This document shows positions 49,083-61,607 of a stretch of DNA of 64,000 bases, piece after piece. The DNA is from Geosiphon pyriformis (lineage: Eukaryota > Glomeromycota > Glomeromycetes > Archaeosporales > Geosiphonaceae): the NCBI GenBank assembly GCA_016748015.1, contig JAAOMT010000468.1, positions 598,998-662,997 on the forward strand. The letters run 5' to 3'. Every line of letters begins with the position of its first letter. Position 1 is the first letter of the stretch. The position numbers and the translations under genes are program-made. A model generated the notes under the pieces. The model saw nothing but the letters and a program-made list of their open reading frames with translations. It did not search any database and was not told the DNA's origin.

Positions 49083-50075
49083 TATTATTAGAAATGTTTT
49101 TTTTCTTGATATTATTAATGTTATTTTGTTGCTAATTATATTATTAATAAAAGTTAGTAAATTTTTAATAAACCAATTTTTTTTTTAAAGTATCTTTTTA
49201 TATTTTGAATTGTATTATATTGTTGAACTTATAATAAAATGGCCAATTTTGTGCCAATTACTTATATAGTTATTTTGTAGTAAAAATTAATTTTTTTACA
49301 AGAAAATTTTGTCAGTAAGTTTTTTAAAAATATGTGTAGTTATTTTGCTATAAAAATCAACTTTTCTATAAAAAATTATAATTGTAAACTATTCTATGAT
49401 ATAAAAAAAAATAAACCAAAAAAAAAAAAAAAACATGTTTTTAAGAGAGTTGTTTTAGATTTAAGTCTGAAAATTACTAATAATTACTAAAATTAGTAGC
49501 TAATTAATTTTAATTATTAGTATAAAATAGTTAATTTCAAACAAAAATAAATAAAAATTTTTATGTTTTTTAAAGTGAGTTTTATTGAAATTAATTTGTA
49601 AAAGAATAATTTTAACTAAGCTATTGAATAAAAAGTACTAATTTAAATTAATATAAGACTAAAAAATATATTTTCTCAAAAAAAGAAGCTTTTTTTTATA
49701 CAATTTATTATAGTACTATTTTATAATCTATTATTTTTTTTTTAATTTTTTAATAAACTAAAAATACATTTTATTAAACTACAAATTATTTGTATAAATT
49801 ATAGATTATTTTATTGAACTGTTAACTATTTTAGTAAATTATTAAATATTTTAGTGAATTTTTAATATTATATAGTTTAATGTATTACATAATTTTATTA
49901 TTACAATTTGATTATATTTGTGATTTATATAAATTAGGTTATTAATTAAATAATAATTCAAATAATTTAATAAAATAATAAGTAATAAATTAAAATAATA
50001 ATATATACTAATTAAGAATAAAAATTAAAAGACTAATTTTATGCCAAATAATATTTCAAATTTTGGCTAATAACA
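49083..50075. mobile_element. AT-decayed solo LTR, 993 bp, same family as 4227-5219
   Basis: The termini TATTAT and ATAACA are the decayed forms of TGTTAC and GTAACA, and ATAA is duplicated at 49079-49082 and 50076-50079. The length equals the fresher copy at 4227-5219 exactly. Aligned segments (for example gtagttattttgtagtaaaaattaa against gtagttacattgtagtaaacgtcaa) differ almost only by C-to-T or G-to-A. It interrupts ORF2 between the RNase H domain and the C-terminal zinc-type domain. Confidence 0.92.
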
Positions 50076-51050
50076 ATAAAAATATTTTATTAAAATTGTT
50101 TTAAAAAATATAAGATGATTTGTTTATGAAGTTTTTTAAATAATTTATCATGTTTATTAAAAAATTAGATCTGAAATTCATGTTTTAGAAAACAGTTTGC
50201 TTAAAAATATAAACTGGATTAAATTATTGCTTATATAACACTATAATTTTTATATATTAACTGAATTTATGAGCAAATTTATTGCTGAATTGTATTTTTA
50301 TTTTATAAAAATTTTATATTACAAACTACTAATGGCTATTTATAAGCATCTGTATAATAAATATTACTATAGTATTTTATGTTTGTTTTATAAAGATGTT
50401 AAATTTTTGGATTATGTTTTTTCTTGCAGATTAAATAATAAAGCTTACAAAAAACTATTAAATAGTTATATAACTGTTTAGAAAATGTTTTTTAACTTGT
50501 TTAAAATCTATTTATGTATTTTACAGCTGTTTTTTTGTGCTTATTTGATATTGTAATATACTTAATTTTGTGTAAAAGATTTGTTTTTAAGAATTAATTT
50601 CAGAAATTTTTCTTGGTTTTTAAAAATGCTAAAGTTGTTGGCTATAAAATATAGATTTTATACATAGTTTTGAATTAATTTATAAGAATAATATTTGGCT
50701 TGTTTATTCTAAGTATTAGATTTTATTAGAAAAAAATAGTTTAATTTTATATAATAGAACTCTTTCTATAAATATTACTGGTTTGTTATCTGTTTTGTTT
50801 TGTGATATAATTAAGCTGCTTAGAATTACTAAAGCTTTTAGTATTAGTTTTGGTATATATAAATTGTGTTTTTTTTTCAAGTATTAAAAACATGGTTTTT
50901 GTATATGTAAATATATAATATTGTTCTAATTGGTCTAAGTAGCTGATTATATGTAGTTAAATACATAATTTATACTTAGTTTAAATTACTTAGTTTAATG
51001 TATTATACTAAACAGTATTTGAATTTTACTTATTAAACATAAAAAAAAAT

Positions 51051-51850
51051 TATTATAATTAATATCTATAATTTATTTAAAAACAAGTTATTATTAATAA
51101 AATATTATATTATTAATATTATACAATATTTTGAAAATACATAAGTATATATTAAATAAATAAATTTTAGCATTATTAAAAAGTGTATTTAGATTTTTAA
51201 ATTCTTAAACTTTTACAAAAATTATATAAAAAAGTTTTATTAATAATTATATAACATTTTAAGTTTAATAAGATATTATTTATAAAATAATTATAGTTAT
51301 TCTTTTTAATACATTTTATAAGAAATAATTTTTTTATTTAAATATTTTTTAAAATTTTTAAAATTATTTGTTTTAAAAATATAAGAAACAATTTTTTCTT
51401 TTTAAGCTTTCTTTAAAATGCTTTTAATAATGTTGTAATTTCTTGGTTTCATAATAAATTTGATGTAAATTAGTTTTATATTTATATATTTTTATATTTA
51501 TATAATCTTATATTAATTATAATTAAATTTAATATTAGTTATATTTTAACATAATATTAATTTAAACTGTAATTTACATTAATTTATATACAATAGTTGT
51601 AAATAATCAAAAATGTTTTAGTTAAATGAATCATATCAGCCTTTTATTTATGTTATATAATAAAATGTTGTTTTGTTATAACATATACCAAATTTAAATA
51701 TATAAAATATTATTTGTTTGTTTGAATTATTTTTATTGTTTAATTGAACATATAAATTTCTTAATTCAATAATTTATTATTTTATATTAAAACATATGAT
51801 ATTTGTTAAAATAATTAAAAATATTAAGTTTTATTCTAATAACATTCCTC
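51051..51850. other. AT-saturated DNA between the LINE and Rpt3
   Basis: No gene is seen. The composition switches sharply near 51845 (ctttgacgcgtcaaattag), leaving only about 130 bp of ordinary sequence ahead of the Rpt3 start. Confidence 0.6.
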
Positions 51851-51974
51851 TTTGACGCGTCAAATTAGTTACCTATAACTATATTGTACGACAATCCGAT
51901 GATCGTAATCCTCAAATAAAAAGGTATTGAAAAAAACTTTTAAGTCATTTTTGGTATTATCAAATATCTTCAAA

Positions 51975-53365
51975 ATGGACGAAATTGGCCTCGAAGAACC
52001 TGTTTCAGCACTGACTGTAACTAGCGAAATCCTGGAAGAACTTAGCGATGAGGATCTATATACAAAACTCAAAAAACTCCAAAGGCATCTTGAATTTCTT
52101 GAATTGCAAGAGGAATACATAAAAGACGAACAGAAAAACCTAAAACGAGAATTGATCAGAGCTCAAGAAGAAGTTAAGCGTATTCAGTCCGTTCCGCTGG
52201 TAATTGGCCAGTTTTTGGAACCAATTGATCAGCATACCGGGATTGTTGGTTCAACGACTGGATCGAACTATGTTGTCCGCATTCTCAGCACAATTGATCG
52301 TGAACTTCTCAAGCCTTCTTCTTCCGTCGCTTTGCATCGGCATTCCAATTCACTTGTCGATGTATTGCCACCAGAAGCTGATAGTAGCATAGCTATGCTG
52401 GGTGCTGACGAGAAGCCCGACGTTGCATACGCTGATGTAGGAGGTCTTGATATACAAAAGCAGGAAATTCGAGAAGCTGTGGAACTACCCTTAACACATT
52501 TTGATCTTTACAAGCAAATTGGCATTGATCCCCCGCGTGGGGTCTTACTGTATGGTCCACCAGGTACTGGAAAGACTATGCTTGTTAAAGCAGTTGCTCA
52601 CCATACCACTGCCTCTTTTATTCGGGTGGTTGGCTCAGAATTTGTGCAAAAGTATTTGGGAGAGGGTCCTCGAATGGTGCGCGATGTTTTTCGATTGGCA
52701 AGAGAAAATTCTCCTGCTATAATCTTCATTGATGAGATTGATGCGATCGCAACAAAACGATTTGATGCCCAAACTGGTGCAGATCGGGAAGTTCAACGAA
52801 TATTGTTAGAATTACTAAATCAAATGGATGGGTTTGATCAGACATCTAATGTTAAGGTAATCATATACTTCTCATAAATTTATTGGAAAATAACATTTTT
52901 TTAATGTTATTTCAAACATATGCTTGTTCAGGTTATAATGGCAACAAATAGGGCTGATACTTTGGATCCTGCTTTGCTTAGACCTGGACGCCTTGACCGT
53001 AAAATTGAATTTCCTATTCCTGATCGCCGCCAAAAACGATTAATTTTCACTACCATTACTTCATCAATGAATTTATCTGAAGAAGTGGATTTAGAAGATT
53101 GTAAAATATCACCTATATTTTTTCTCAATTGCGTACATTTTTTTCCTTTGAAATTTAATATTAACATAATAAATTTTACTATTTAATAATCTTAGTCGTA
53201 TCTAGGCCTGATAAACTCAGTGGCGCTGAAATTCATGCGATATGTCAAGAAGCTGGAATGCAAGCTGTCCGCAAGAATCGTTATGTGATTCTCAGCAAGG
53301 ATATCGAAAAGGGTTATAAGGCCAACGTGAAGAAAGCGGATACGGACTTTGAATTTTATAAATAA
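51975..53365 (+). CDS. RPT3: 26S proteasome regulatory ATPase Rpt3 (PSMC4)
   Basis: Rpt3 is one of six AAA ATPases in the base of the 19S particle that unfold substrates. ATG 51975 starts a coiled coil ([20 protein letters not shown]), then an OB fold ([17 protein letters not shown]). The AAA domain has Walker A GPPGTGKT (about 52556-52579) and Walker [11 protein letters not shown]. Pore-loop and second-region sequence includes [20 protein letters not shown], and the Arg fingers are in [13 protein letters not shown]. Exons: 51975-52856, 52932-53100 and 53196-53365; the last junction gives [14 protein letters not shown]. The C-terminus ends DTDFEFYK, an HbYX-like tail (hydrophobic-Tyr-any) that docks in the 20S ring. 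Length is normal. Confidence 0.97.
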
Positions 53366-55020
53366 AAAAAGTTATTAGAAGATTATCCTTTATTTATAAT
53401 GCTGTTATAATTATAAGTCCATACAGCAAAATATCAAATTAAAAACTAAGATAACACTCAAAAATAGAAGGAAATCAATCTGATTCCTTTATTATTAATT
53501 ACTTATTTATCAAGAGACACCATCCTTTAGACTATTAGGTATCATGTAAGGCGTGCTGCAACAAAGTAGACATTTAAGATGATGCTGCCTTCGGTGATGT
53601 TGGCCTAATATGTTTTTTTCTTAGCACCCAGAATATCCTTTTTGTTATTCTTGCTGTCGTCAAGATTGCTAGAATTAATCAAATAAGAGATATTCGGTTA
53701 TATTACTTTTTCTAGTTGTTGCTTAGTTTGTTCTAATTCAGTTTTAGTTTTTCCAACTCTCCATAGTCTCGGAATCGTTTAATTTGAAAGTAATTTTTTT
53801 TCATTTTCCATGGTGCTTGAAAATTTGTTATCAGTCATCATTTTTGCGATTTATATCTGGAAAATAACAATTTTGGAGCAGAAAAAAGCTTTGAATTTTT
53901 CATTTCAATAAAATTTTAACAGTAAAATCATAACAACCATTTTTGTCTTTTATTTTTTTCAGGTTTTAAGATCAATTAAATTTAATATTATTAAATAACA
54001 ATTACTCTATTATCTGAACAATATTATAAATATAGTTTTTTTATTAATTGTAAATACACCAAAATATTTATTATTTTGTATAAAAAAAAATAATTTTCTA
54101 ATTTATAATTTTGAAAGATTAGTTTTTGAACAATAAATTGTATAAAGTTAAATTTTTTTATAATTTATAATTTATAATTTAATATTCAATTATATATTAA
54201 TATTTAATTATTTACTTTTAAATTAATTGTTATTATTAATTAATTATATTAATTAATATTTTTATTAACAATTAATAAATTATAATATCAATTTAAAATC
54301 TTGATTTTTTGTTATATAAATAAAAAATGTAATTTAAGATAATTGACTAAAAAGATAATTGACTAAAAAAAATAAATAAATAAATAAATAATTAATTAAT
54401 TAGAAAATCACTATTTAATTAAAAAGATGACAAACTAGAAAATGATATTGATTAATTAATTGATTAATTGAGAAAATATTATTAATTATATTAAAATAAA
54501 ATGACTAAAACTTAATAATTGGTAACATATATAAAAATCAATTATTTATTTATTGCTTTAGGGTTGTTGTTGTTACGCACAGAAAACATTTTCTTTAAAA
54601 TCTCTTCGCCTATTTTTAATGCTATCTGTGTGGTCATCATAAAAAAAATGCAAGTTATGTTTGTATTGTTGAAATATTTGTCAGGTAGAAAAGAGTGGTA
54701 TGAGTTCAAACTCTATATACTCGTAATGTCCTAAGTGATAGCAAAGTCTCTGCGGCAACAGGTTGTGAAGAAAGCTGTGGATCTTCAGTTTCCTCGTGAT
54801 CACCTGATTCCACTTTACAAGCAACAAATAATTAAATGGAATGCTTGACACACTTTTCTAGCCATTTATAAATTTTCGACTCGATGTTGTGTTGCCTTAT
54901 CAAAGAGATCGTAAGCTTTCGACAATTTGGATTGCATGTTCAACTATATGTTGAACTCCTATCATTTTTGTCCATGTCAAAAAACCGAAGTTAAGTAATG
55001 CCACTAAATCTAGGAAAAGA
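53366..55020. other. Intergenic; possible small gene relic on minus at 53510-53840
   Basis: On the minus strand near 53840-53530 the pieces MTDNKFSSTMENEKK, TKTELEQTKQQLEK and NNKKDILGAKKKHI look coding but are broken by stops and frame changes, with no clear splice sites. I do not recognise the family. 53940-54500 is AT-rich with (aaat)n near 54370. Nothing else is assigned. Confidence 0.35.
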
Positions 55021-55024
55021 CACA

Positions 55025-55150
55025 CTCACCCTTTGCCAAGACGCACTTGACAAAAGGTGCAAACTGCTCACCCTTTGCCAAGACGCACTTGACAAAAGGT
55101 GCAAACTGCTCACCCTTTGTCAAGATCCACTTGACAAAGGGTGCAAACCG
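55025..55150. repeat. Three 42-bp tandem units, each an inverted repeat
   Basis: Units at 55025-55066, 55067-55108 and 55109-55150. Each contains a caccctttg(t/c)caag arm and its complement cttgacaaa(a/g)ggtg around a 5-base loop. In the third unit the 14-bp arms are a perfect match (loop atcca); the first two have mismatches. The array would fold into three successive hairpins. It lies in a region without a confident gene. All frames across it are open because 42 is divisible by 3, so a coding origin is possible. Confidence 0.9.
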
Positions 55151-56890
55151 ATCCTCCATTGCACTTGAATTAGAAATACAAACCTTTCTCCTACTCAAAA
55201 CACGACATACATGCTTGAGTTGTTCTTGCATTGATGTTTCTTGTAAGATCACAGAATTCATAAACTTGTAAAAAAGCATGGTGTATTATTTTGGGTTCAG
55301 AGCTGGGTAAGTTTGTGAAAGCCCATGCATCAAAGTTCATGAGGGACCAATGCTTTGGATGCGGTTGAAATTCTATAAAATATTTTTCACTCATTTTACT
55401 GGGCTACTGAGCAATAAGACGACCAGCATTCTTGATTTCTTCGCAATTCGATGTATCCCTTGCAAGAATAATATTCAAATATTTGTAAAAGGCATGATTT
55501 GTTGTCTTAATTTCGGAGTTTGCAATGTTGGTGTCAAAGTCTACAAGAGACCAAAGCTGCGGACAACAACAATAACGTGCTTTATTGATCGCGAAGCCAC
55601 ATGTGACGTTGAAAGTTCACATTGTCTGGTGTCTCGAATGCACAGAAATTAAATTTTGGCTGATTATTATGAAAGTGAGATTGTTGAATTTTCGAGAGAA
55701 CCGACTAAAAAAACGGGAGCAAAAAGGCTTATCCAATATAAATTGCATGTGCATATGACTATATTATAAGCGATAATATTCAAAAAATTATATATTCAGC
55801 GGGAGAATCAAATACTTAACAAAAGAATAATTTTTAAAAATTTTTAAGGGAGGAAATTTGCGAAACATCCCATGATTCCAATAACCTAATTATAATTAAT
55901 GAAAAATTGGTTTAAACAATAGGAGACTACTGAATATGGTTAAAGGGGATGCAAAGAGCTTTGATCGGTAATGAAAGTCTATGAACAATAATTTATCGCT
56001 TTTTTTTCTTTCATTTATCATGAGTTTTTAAAGTTAAAAACGCCAAGTTCATAAAAGCCAAATTGCATTAAGATGCTTCGTGACATGGTAACATTAAAGC
56101 ATCATATGCAATTTTCATAATAGTTTAAAACAATAGTGTGATGATTTTACAAAATTCTCTTCAGGGGACAATCCAATCCTTGATTCAGACTGTATCATTT
56201 AGTTTTTATAATTTTCACAACCTAAGTTCTCATTGGCAAGTCTTTGTCAAAAAAACTTGATTTTGTGAAACTAATAATATTTTACCTCCAACTTAATATG
56301 TGTTCAATCGCGAACGATCACAGTCATTAGACAATCATTTCCCAAAAAACTGCGGAGACTGAAGCGTCAGAGAAAATTTATTAACCTTTATGAGCCCTCT
56401 ACGTCGCACCGAACGTCTTATTCAGTTTGAGTGTCTGTTCTCTGTCTTGAACACTACCCTCTTCACCTGGGACTTGGTAGGAACCTCGAAGACCTTTTCC
56501 ATCCTTCAAAGTGAAAAAAACTCAAAAAAATTATTTAATTGTTCTTTAATTTAAAAATATATTCTCTATTTAAACCATATCTTTATAAAAAGTAAAGTTA
56601 AACTCTACTTTCATCAAATTTTACGCTTGATTTAAACATTCTAAGATTTTTTTAAGTATAAATAATACCGCGCGGGATTCTTCCCAACGGTATACCTTCA
56701 TCTCGTATTATAACTTTAAGGACAATTTTATTTGGAAACTTTTACCCTTTCTTAAAAACTCGGGTCCTTGTTTCTCATCCAGTTTTCTTGATACATCACG
56801 TCTTTCTGGAATATCGGTCATCTCTCTTTTCATTTGATTTTAAAATTCCAAAATAAACATATAGAAAAACATACTTTTTAAAAAAACCAT
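55151..56890. other. Intergenic with repeat-like fragments; kinesin 5' flank
   Basis: Segments at about 55268-55366 and 55488-55566 look like diverged copies of each other (gcatcaaagttcatgagggaccaa against gtgtcaaagtctacaagagacca), suggesting remnants of a repeated gene family. 56300-56890 is the 5' flank of the kinesin gene. I see no other gene. Confidence 0.4.
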
Positions 56891-56892
56891 AC

Positions 56893-59800
56893 CATGGGTG
56901 ATCAAAACAGAAACAACATTAGAGTTGTGTGTCGTTTCCGGCCACAAAATAAACGTGAAAATGCTGAAGGGGGTGTGCATATCATAAAGTTTGAGGATGA
57001 TTCTATGGATACAGTGCGAATGGATGTGAGTATTACGAATAAAAATTGATTTCATGACCCAATTTCATAAATGTTTATCGATTTCAACAATACAATGGCT
57101 TTGATAATTCTCACTGGTTGAAAAGTATAGAGATTAGAATAATCTCAAAAATCTTAACTAAAATCTTGATTTTACCATATCGATTCTGCTTCATCTTTGC
57201 CTTTCCCATTCGAAGGGATAATCCAATTCTCACATCTGAAAAATATCAGATCTTCCATCTTTCTTGCTACCTTACTCATTTGATTTCTTTGGATTGTGTT
57301 ATAGATTGGAGCCAATTTAGAGAATGCATAAAGATAATTCAAATAAATTATTAATTTATTTGCTATTTTGTTTTTTTTAAAGGGCAAAGAATACCAGGGA
57401 AATTTCACGTTCGATGCAATTTTTCCTACGAATACCGCTCAGAAGTCGGTCTTCGAGCATTCTATTAAACCTATTGTCGATGGTATGATTAATTTAAATT
57501 AAGGATTTTATTTTGTAAATCTGACTGATAGATTTTCCATAAAATTGTTTTAGATGTCATCGGGGGTTACAATGGAACCGTGTTTGCGTATGGTCAAACG
57601 GGGTCGGGTAAAACATTTACAATGATGGTATGATTCAAGTTTCAAACATATTTGTAATCAAAGTTAATATATTCATTAAGTGATCAACTCTAAGGGTGAA
57701 GATTTCCTTAAACCTTTTATTGCGAAAATCTAGGGTGCTGATATTGACAACGAGGAATTAAAAGGTCTTATCCCACGTATTGTGGAACAAATTTTTCACG
57801 ACATTATTGAATCTCCATCAACGATGGAGTATACGGTCAAAGTTTCATATATGGAAATCTATATGGAGAAAATTCGTGATTTGTTAAATCGTGAGCTTTA
57901 TTTTTTATTTATAATATATTATCATTGAAAAATTTTTCATATCACATGGAATATCCTTACTAATAGCCTCTCTCTCCATTTACAGCTCAAAATGATAACC
58001 TTCCGATTCATGAAGAGAAGAATCGAGGGGTATATGTAAAAGGTTTATTGGAGGTATACGTCAGTTCAGTACAAGAAGTTTACGAAGTCATGAAACGCGG
58101 TGGCAATGCTCGTGTAGTCGCTTATACAGGTAATTATCCATTTAATTATGCTTCTTCTTGATTAATTGCCTCAGATCATTAAATTGTACATGTTCATAAA
58201 GATATGAATGCTGAATCGTCGCGTTCGCATTCCATCTTTGTGATTACCGTCAGTCAAAAGAATCTCGTTGATGGCAGTGTGAAGAGTGGTCGACTTTCGC
58301 TGGTCGATTTGGCCGGTTCAGAAAAGGTATTGGATTAAATTTTCGCTTATTATGTATTCAATTTTTATTGGAAAAATTGAATACTCATTTTTCTAAAAAT
58401 TAAATCAGGTCGGCAAAACTGGTGCTTCGGGCCAGACTTTGGAAGAAGCAAAAAAAATCAACAAGTCTTTATCAGCGCTTGGTATGGTGATTAATGCCTT
58501 GACCGACGGAAAGGTAATCCCTAATCGTAACATTTGAATCTTTAATATCCAAAACGTTGATATATTAAAACTATTTTTTCTCCGACTTAATCTTGAACAG
58601 TCAACTCACATTCCCTACCGAGACAGTAAACTGACTCGTATTTTACAAGAATCTTTGGGTGGTAATTCTCGGACAACGTTAATCATTAATTGTTCCCCAT
58701 CTTCATTTAACGAAGCCGAAACTTTGAGTACCTTGAGATTCGGTATGAGGTGAGTCTGAGGGATTACTTTTTACTCTGCAATAACATTTCTTACCACTGA
58801 ACTTCCTAATTATACCGTTTACAGAGCAAAGAGTATTAAGAACAAGGCCCGAGTTAATGCTGAGCTCAGTCCGGCTGAACTAAAGGCACTACTCAAAAAA
58901 GCTAAAAACGAACAGGTTTCATTCCAACAATATATATCCGCATTGGAGGGCGAAATTGGTGTTTGGCGTTCTGGCGGTTCAGTCGCGAAAGAAAATTGGG
59001 TATCAATGGAAAAAGCCACAGGTGGTGCTGTCGCGCCACCGACTCCCACCACTCCTGCTGTTACTGGACCTGTTAATCCGGCTGTTGAAGCAGCCAAACA
59101 AAAAGAACTTGAATCTCGACCTGGAACGCCTGCACCAGTATTAGAAAAGGATGAACGAGACGAATTCTTGAAACGTGAAAATGAACTCACTGATCAAATT
59201 GCTGAAAAGGAATCTGTTTTGGCTAAACAAGAGAAATTGCTGGTAGAAATGAAAGAGGAGCTCGGATACTTCAAAGAACAAGAAATGACGGCCACAAAGG
59301 TACAGTGACCTAAAGTATTAACCAAAAATTTTTGAGCAGCTTCCAATCAAAGAAAACATTGCATCTCACTTTATTTATTTATTTATTTTTTTACTCAGGA
59401 AAATAAAGAGATGGCTAGTGAGCTTAGCGAACTTAAATTACAACTCGAGAAGGTTACCTATGATAATAAAGAAAGTGCCATTACTGTAGACAGTTTGCGT
59501 GAAGCCAATATAGAGCTCACCCTTGAGCTTGAGCAGCTCAAGGTAAACCTCCTAATTCTTTACTGCTGGTGCATATTTTCGAACCTTCATCTCATTTATA
59601 ATAATTAACTCATGGTTACTCCTCAAAGAAATCTTTACTTGAGCTCAAGATTTCTCAAAAAGAAGGGGATAAAGAGCATAAGAAGCAAGAAAAGATGGCC
59701 CAAATGTTGGCCGAGCTCGACCCATCAGGTGTCATATCAGCCAAAGAGAAACAGATCAGAGATACGCTTCTTAAACTCGAATCGATTGATGGACACGGAT

Positions 59801-61413
59801 CACCGGCCCTTACACAGGAAGAGCTCGTGTCTCTTCGACGAGAATTGGCAGATTCTACGAGTTTGGTTTCTCAACATGAACAAACAATTAGCGAACTACA
59901 TTACGAAAACGAGCATCTCACGAGGAAGCGGGATGAACTTGAGATTCGCTTGACAACCTTAGAGATAGAATATGAAGAACTATTAGGTGAGTATTTAATG
60001 GATGCTCTCATCATTGAGTAAATTGAAATCTTTTTTAATTTATTCTTTCTACCAACAGATAAAACAATTGCTGATGAAGAAGCTAATAGTAAGATCGACA
60101 TTACAGAAACACTACAAGAGCTAAGGGTAAGTTTGTAAATGGTTTGTTCATTTTCAAAAAATTTATTCTCAACCCATTTTATTCGTACACTTTGGTAGGC
60201 TAAACTCGAAGGTCAATATTCGGCTAAGAAAGAAGTCCAACAAAAGGAGATTGAAGAATTGAAATTTGAACTCGAAAAGAAAAACGAGGAGTTACATAAA
60301 CTTAACAGGTAATTTAAAGTTTTTATTTATTGTTTGCCTTGTTTTTTATTCTCTCAATAATATTCTAAAATGAAACAATCCCATGAACACTCGCCAAATT
60401 CTAACGATCCTAGTGCCCTTGGAGAATTAAAGAGAGCAAACCAAGAGTTACAGGTAATACTCTTTTTGAAAAGTGATGACACGGTGAGAATTGCAATATA
60501 CATGACATTATGTTTGAACTCTTAAATCTTTAATCTCATTCACATTGTAATACAGAACGCAATATCCGACAAAGAACCTCGGGGTGAAGGTCGCAAGGAT
60601 AGCGCAGAGAAAGAGAAAGACATGGAAAGAATTCGAAAGACCATGGCTCAACAGTTGGCCGATTTTGATGTCATGAAAAAGGCACTGATGCGAGATCTCC
60701 AGAATCGTTGCGAGAAAGTTGTCGAATTAGAAATCTCCTTGGATGAGACACGAGAACAATATAATAATGTTTTACGTAATAGCAATAACAAGGCTCAACA
60801 AAAGAAAATGGCCTTTTTGGAGCGAAACTTGGAACAACTCACAAACGTTCAAAAACAAGTAAATGTTTCTCTTCTATTTTACTCGACTTTTGAATTTCAT
60901 TGAATTCAATTTCACTGACCCTGTTTCATATTAATATATTTAGCTCGTTGAACAAAACTCATCACTGAAAAAAGAAGTAGCTATTGCAGAGCGAAAACTT
61001 CTCGCAAGAAACGAACGCATTCAGGCGCTGGAAGCCTTACTTCAAGATGCACAAGAAAAATTGACTACACAAAATCAAAAGTAAGGGTTTAGTATTTCCC
61101 TAGTGTGGAAACAGATTCTGATTTTTTGAAATAGCCAAATCTCTTTAACCTTCTACCAATCATAGGTTCGAGGCCCAATTACAAGCAGTTCGAGAACGAT
61201 TAGAGCAAGCACGATGTATGTCACCGGAATATTTTTTGTTTATTTGATTTTTGACCGTTCCTTTACTGAACGGATTTTTTCAATTTTCAGCACAAAAATC
61301 TGCCAATTCAATGAACTTTAATTTTGGCCGCATCGCAGTACCTGTCAGAGGTAGAGGCCTCCCCCAATCGGAGGCCAATGGGTATGAGTTTGTGCCTAGT
61401 AGAAAACCCTAGT
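56893..61413 (+). CDS. Kinesin-1 heavy chain (conventional kinesin)
   Basis: This is a plus-end microtubule motor for vesicles and organelles. ATG 56893 has a good context (taccATGG). The motor domain is intact: [14 protein letters not shown]-loop GQTGSGKT (about 57592-57615), switch [12 protein letters not shown], switch [31 protein letters not shown], then [21 protein letters not shown] neck and long coiled coils follow (for example [16 protein letters not shown] and ELANSTSL-like heptads). A Pro/Thr-rich insert with [11 protein letters not shown] is near 59035-59075. The tail keeps [15 protein letters not shown], which matches the fungal kinesin-1 C-terminal signature. The last about 15 codons run into a hairpin-rich sequence before TAG at 61411. 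There are about 17 exons; exon 1 is 56893-57025. Confidence 0.96.
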
Positions 61414-61607
61414 AGTCCGAACAATATTTTATTGACTTGTTTCACCACCTGTCCAGTGTCGATTTTGTTGGTGGTTCACCAACATCGACTATATTCGGTA
61501 AGCCTAGTAAATCTTGGGTCAGGATTTCTATACTCGGATCTCATTACGTCACTGGACAGGGAAATCTCAAACCTTGATTCTGCTAGTAACGTAATGAGAT
61601 CCGAGTA
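61356..61607. repeat. Cluster of inverted repeats overlapping the kinesin 3' end
   Basis: Hairpins seen are GGCCTCC/GGAGGCC (61356-61376), GTCGA plus GTTGGTG against CACCAAC plus TCGAC (61458-61489), and CCTGTCCAGTG against CACTGGACAGG (61448-61458 and 61550-61560). The longest is a perfect 19-bp pair, TACTCGGATCTCATTACGT at 61531-61549 against its complement at 61589-61607. The block is of normal GC and compact, like a small foldback element or a structured RNA. Its first part is read as the final codons of the kinesin. Confidence 0.8.

Larger units (their letters stand above)
43140..51050 (+). mobile_element. Nearly full-length LINE, heavily AT-decayed, with two nested insertions
   Basis: ORF1 sense is visible from 43273 to about 45350 and ORF2 from about 45400 to 50920, both on plus, followed by a 3' tail and a short A-run (about 51041-51050). 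Recognisable ORF2 blocks are the RT motif reading FVDN (family FVDD) near 47605, then the RT thumb at 47757-47939. RNase H is at 48594-48791, with VYTDG-like sequence now VYINS. A C-terminal zinc-type domain is at 50269-50481 and the ORF2 end at 50815-50920. Stops are scattered throughout. Insertions are a LINE tail (44090-44370) and a solo LTR (49083-50075). The changes are dominated by C-to-T and G-to-A relative to fresher copies. The 5' edge is not determined. Confidence 0.85.

Noticed and set aside
49083-50075. Centromere-like or origin-like AT region
   Set aside because: The whole stretch aligns to a known LTR in the same window and the flanks to LINE ORF2, so decay of repeats explains the composition.
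54670-54740. tRNA gene (gagttcaaactc looks like a T-arm)
   Set aside because: No acceptor stem, A-box or anticodon arm can be drawn around it.
55025-55150. CRISPR array
   Set aside because: The units are directly adjacent with no unique spacers, in a eukaryotic genome; it is a tandem foldback repeat.
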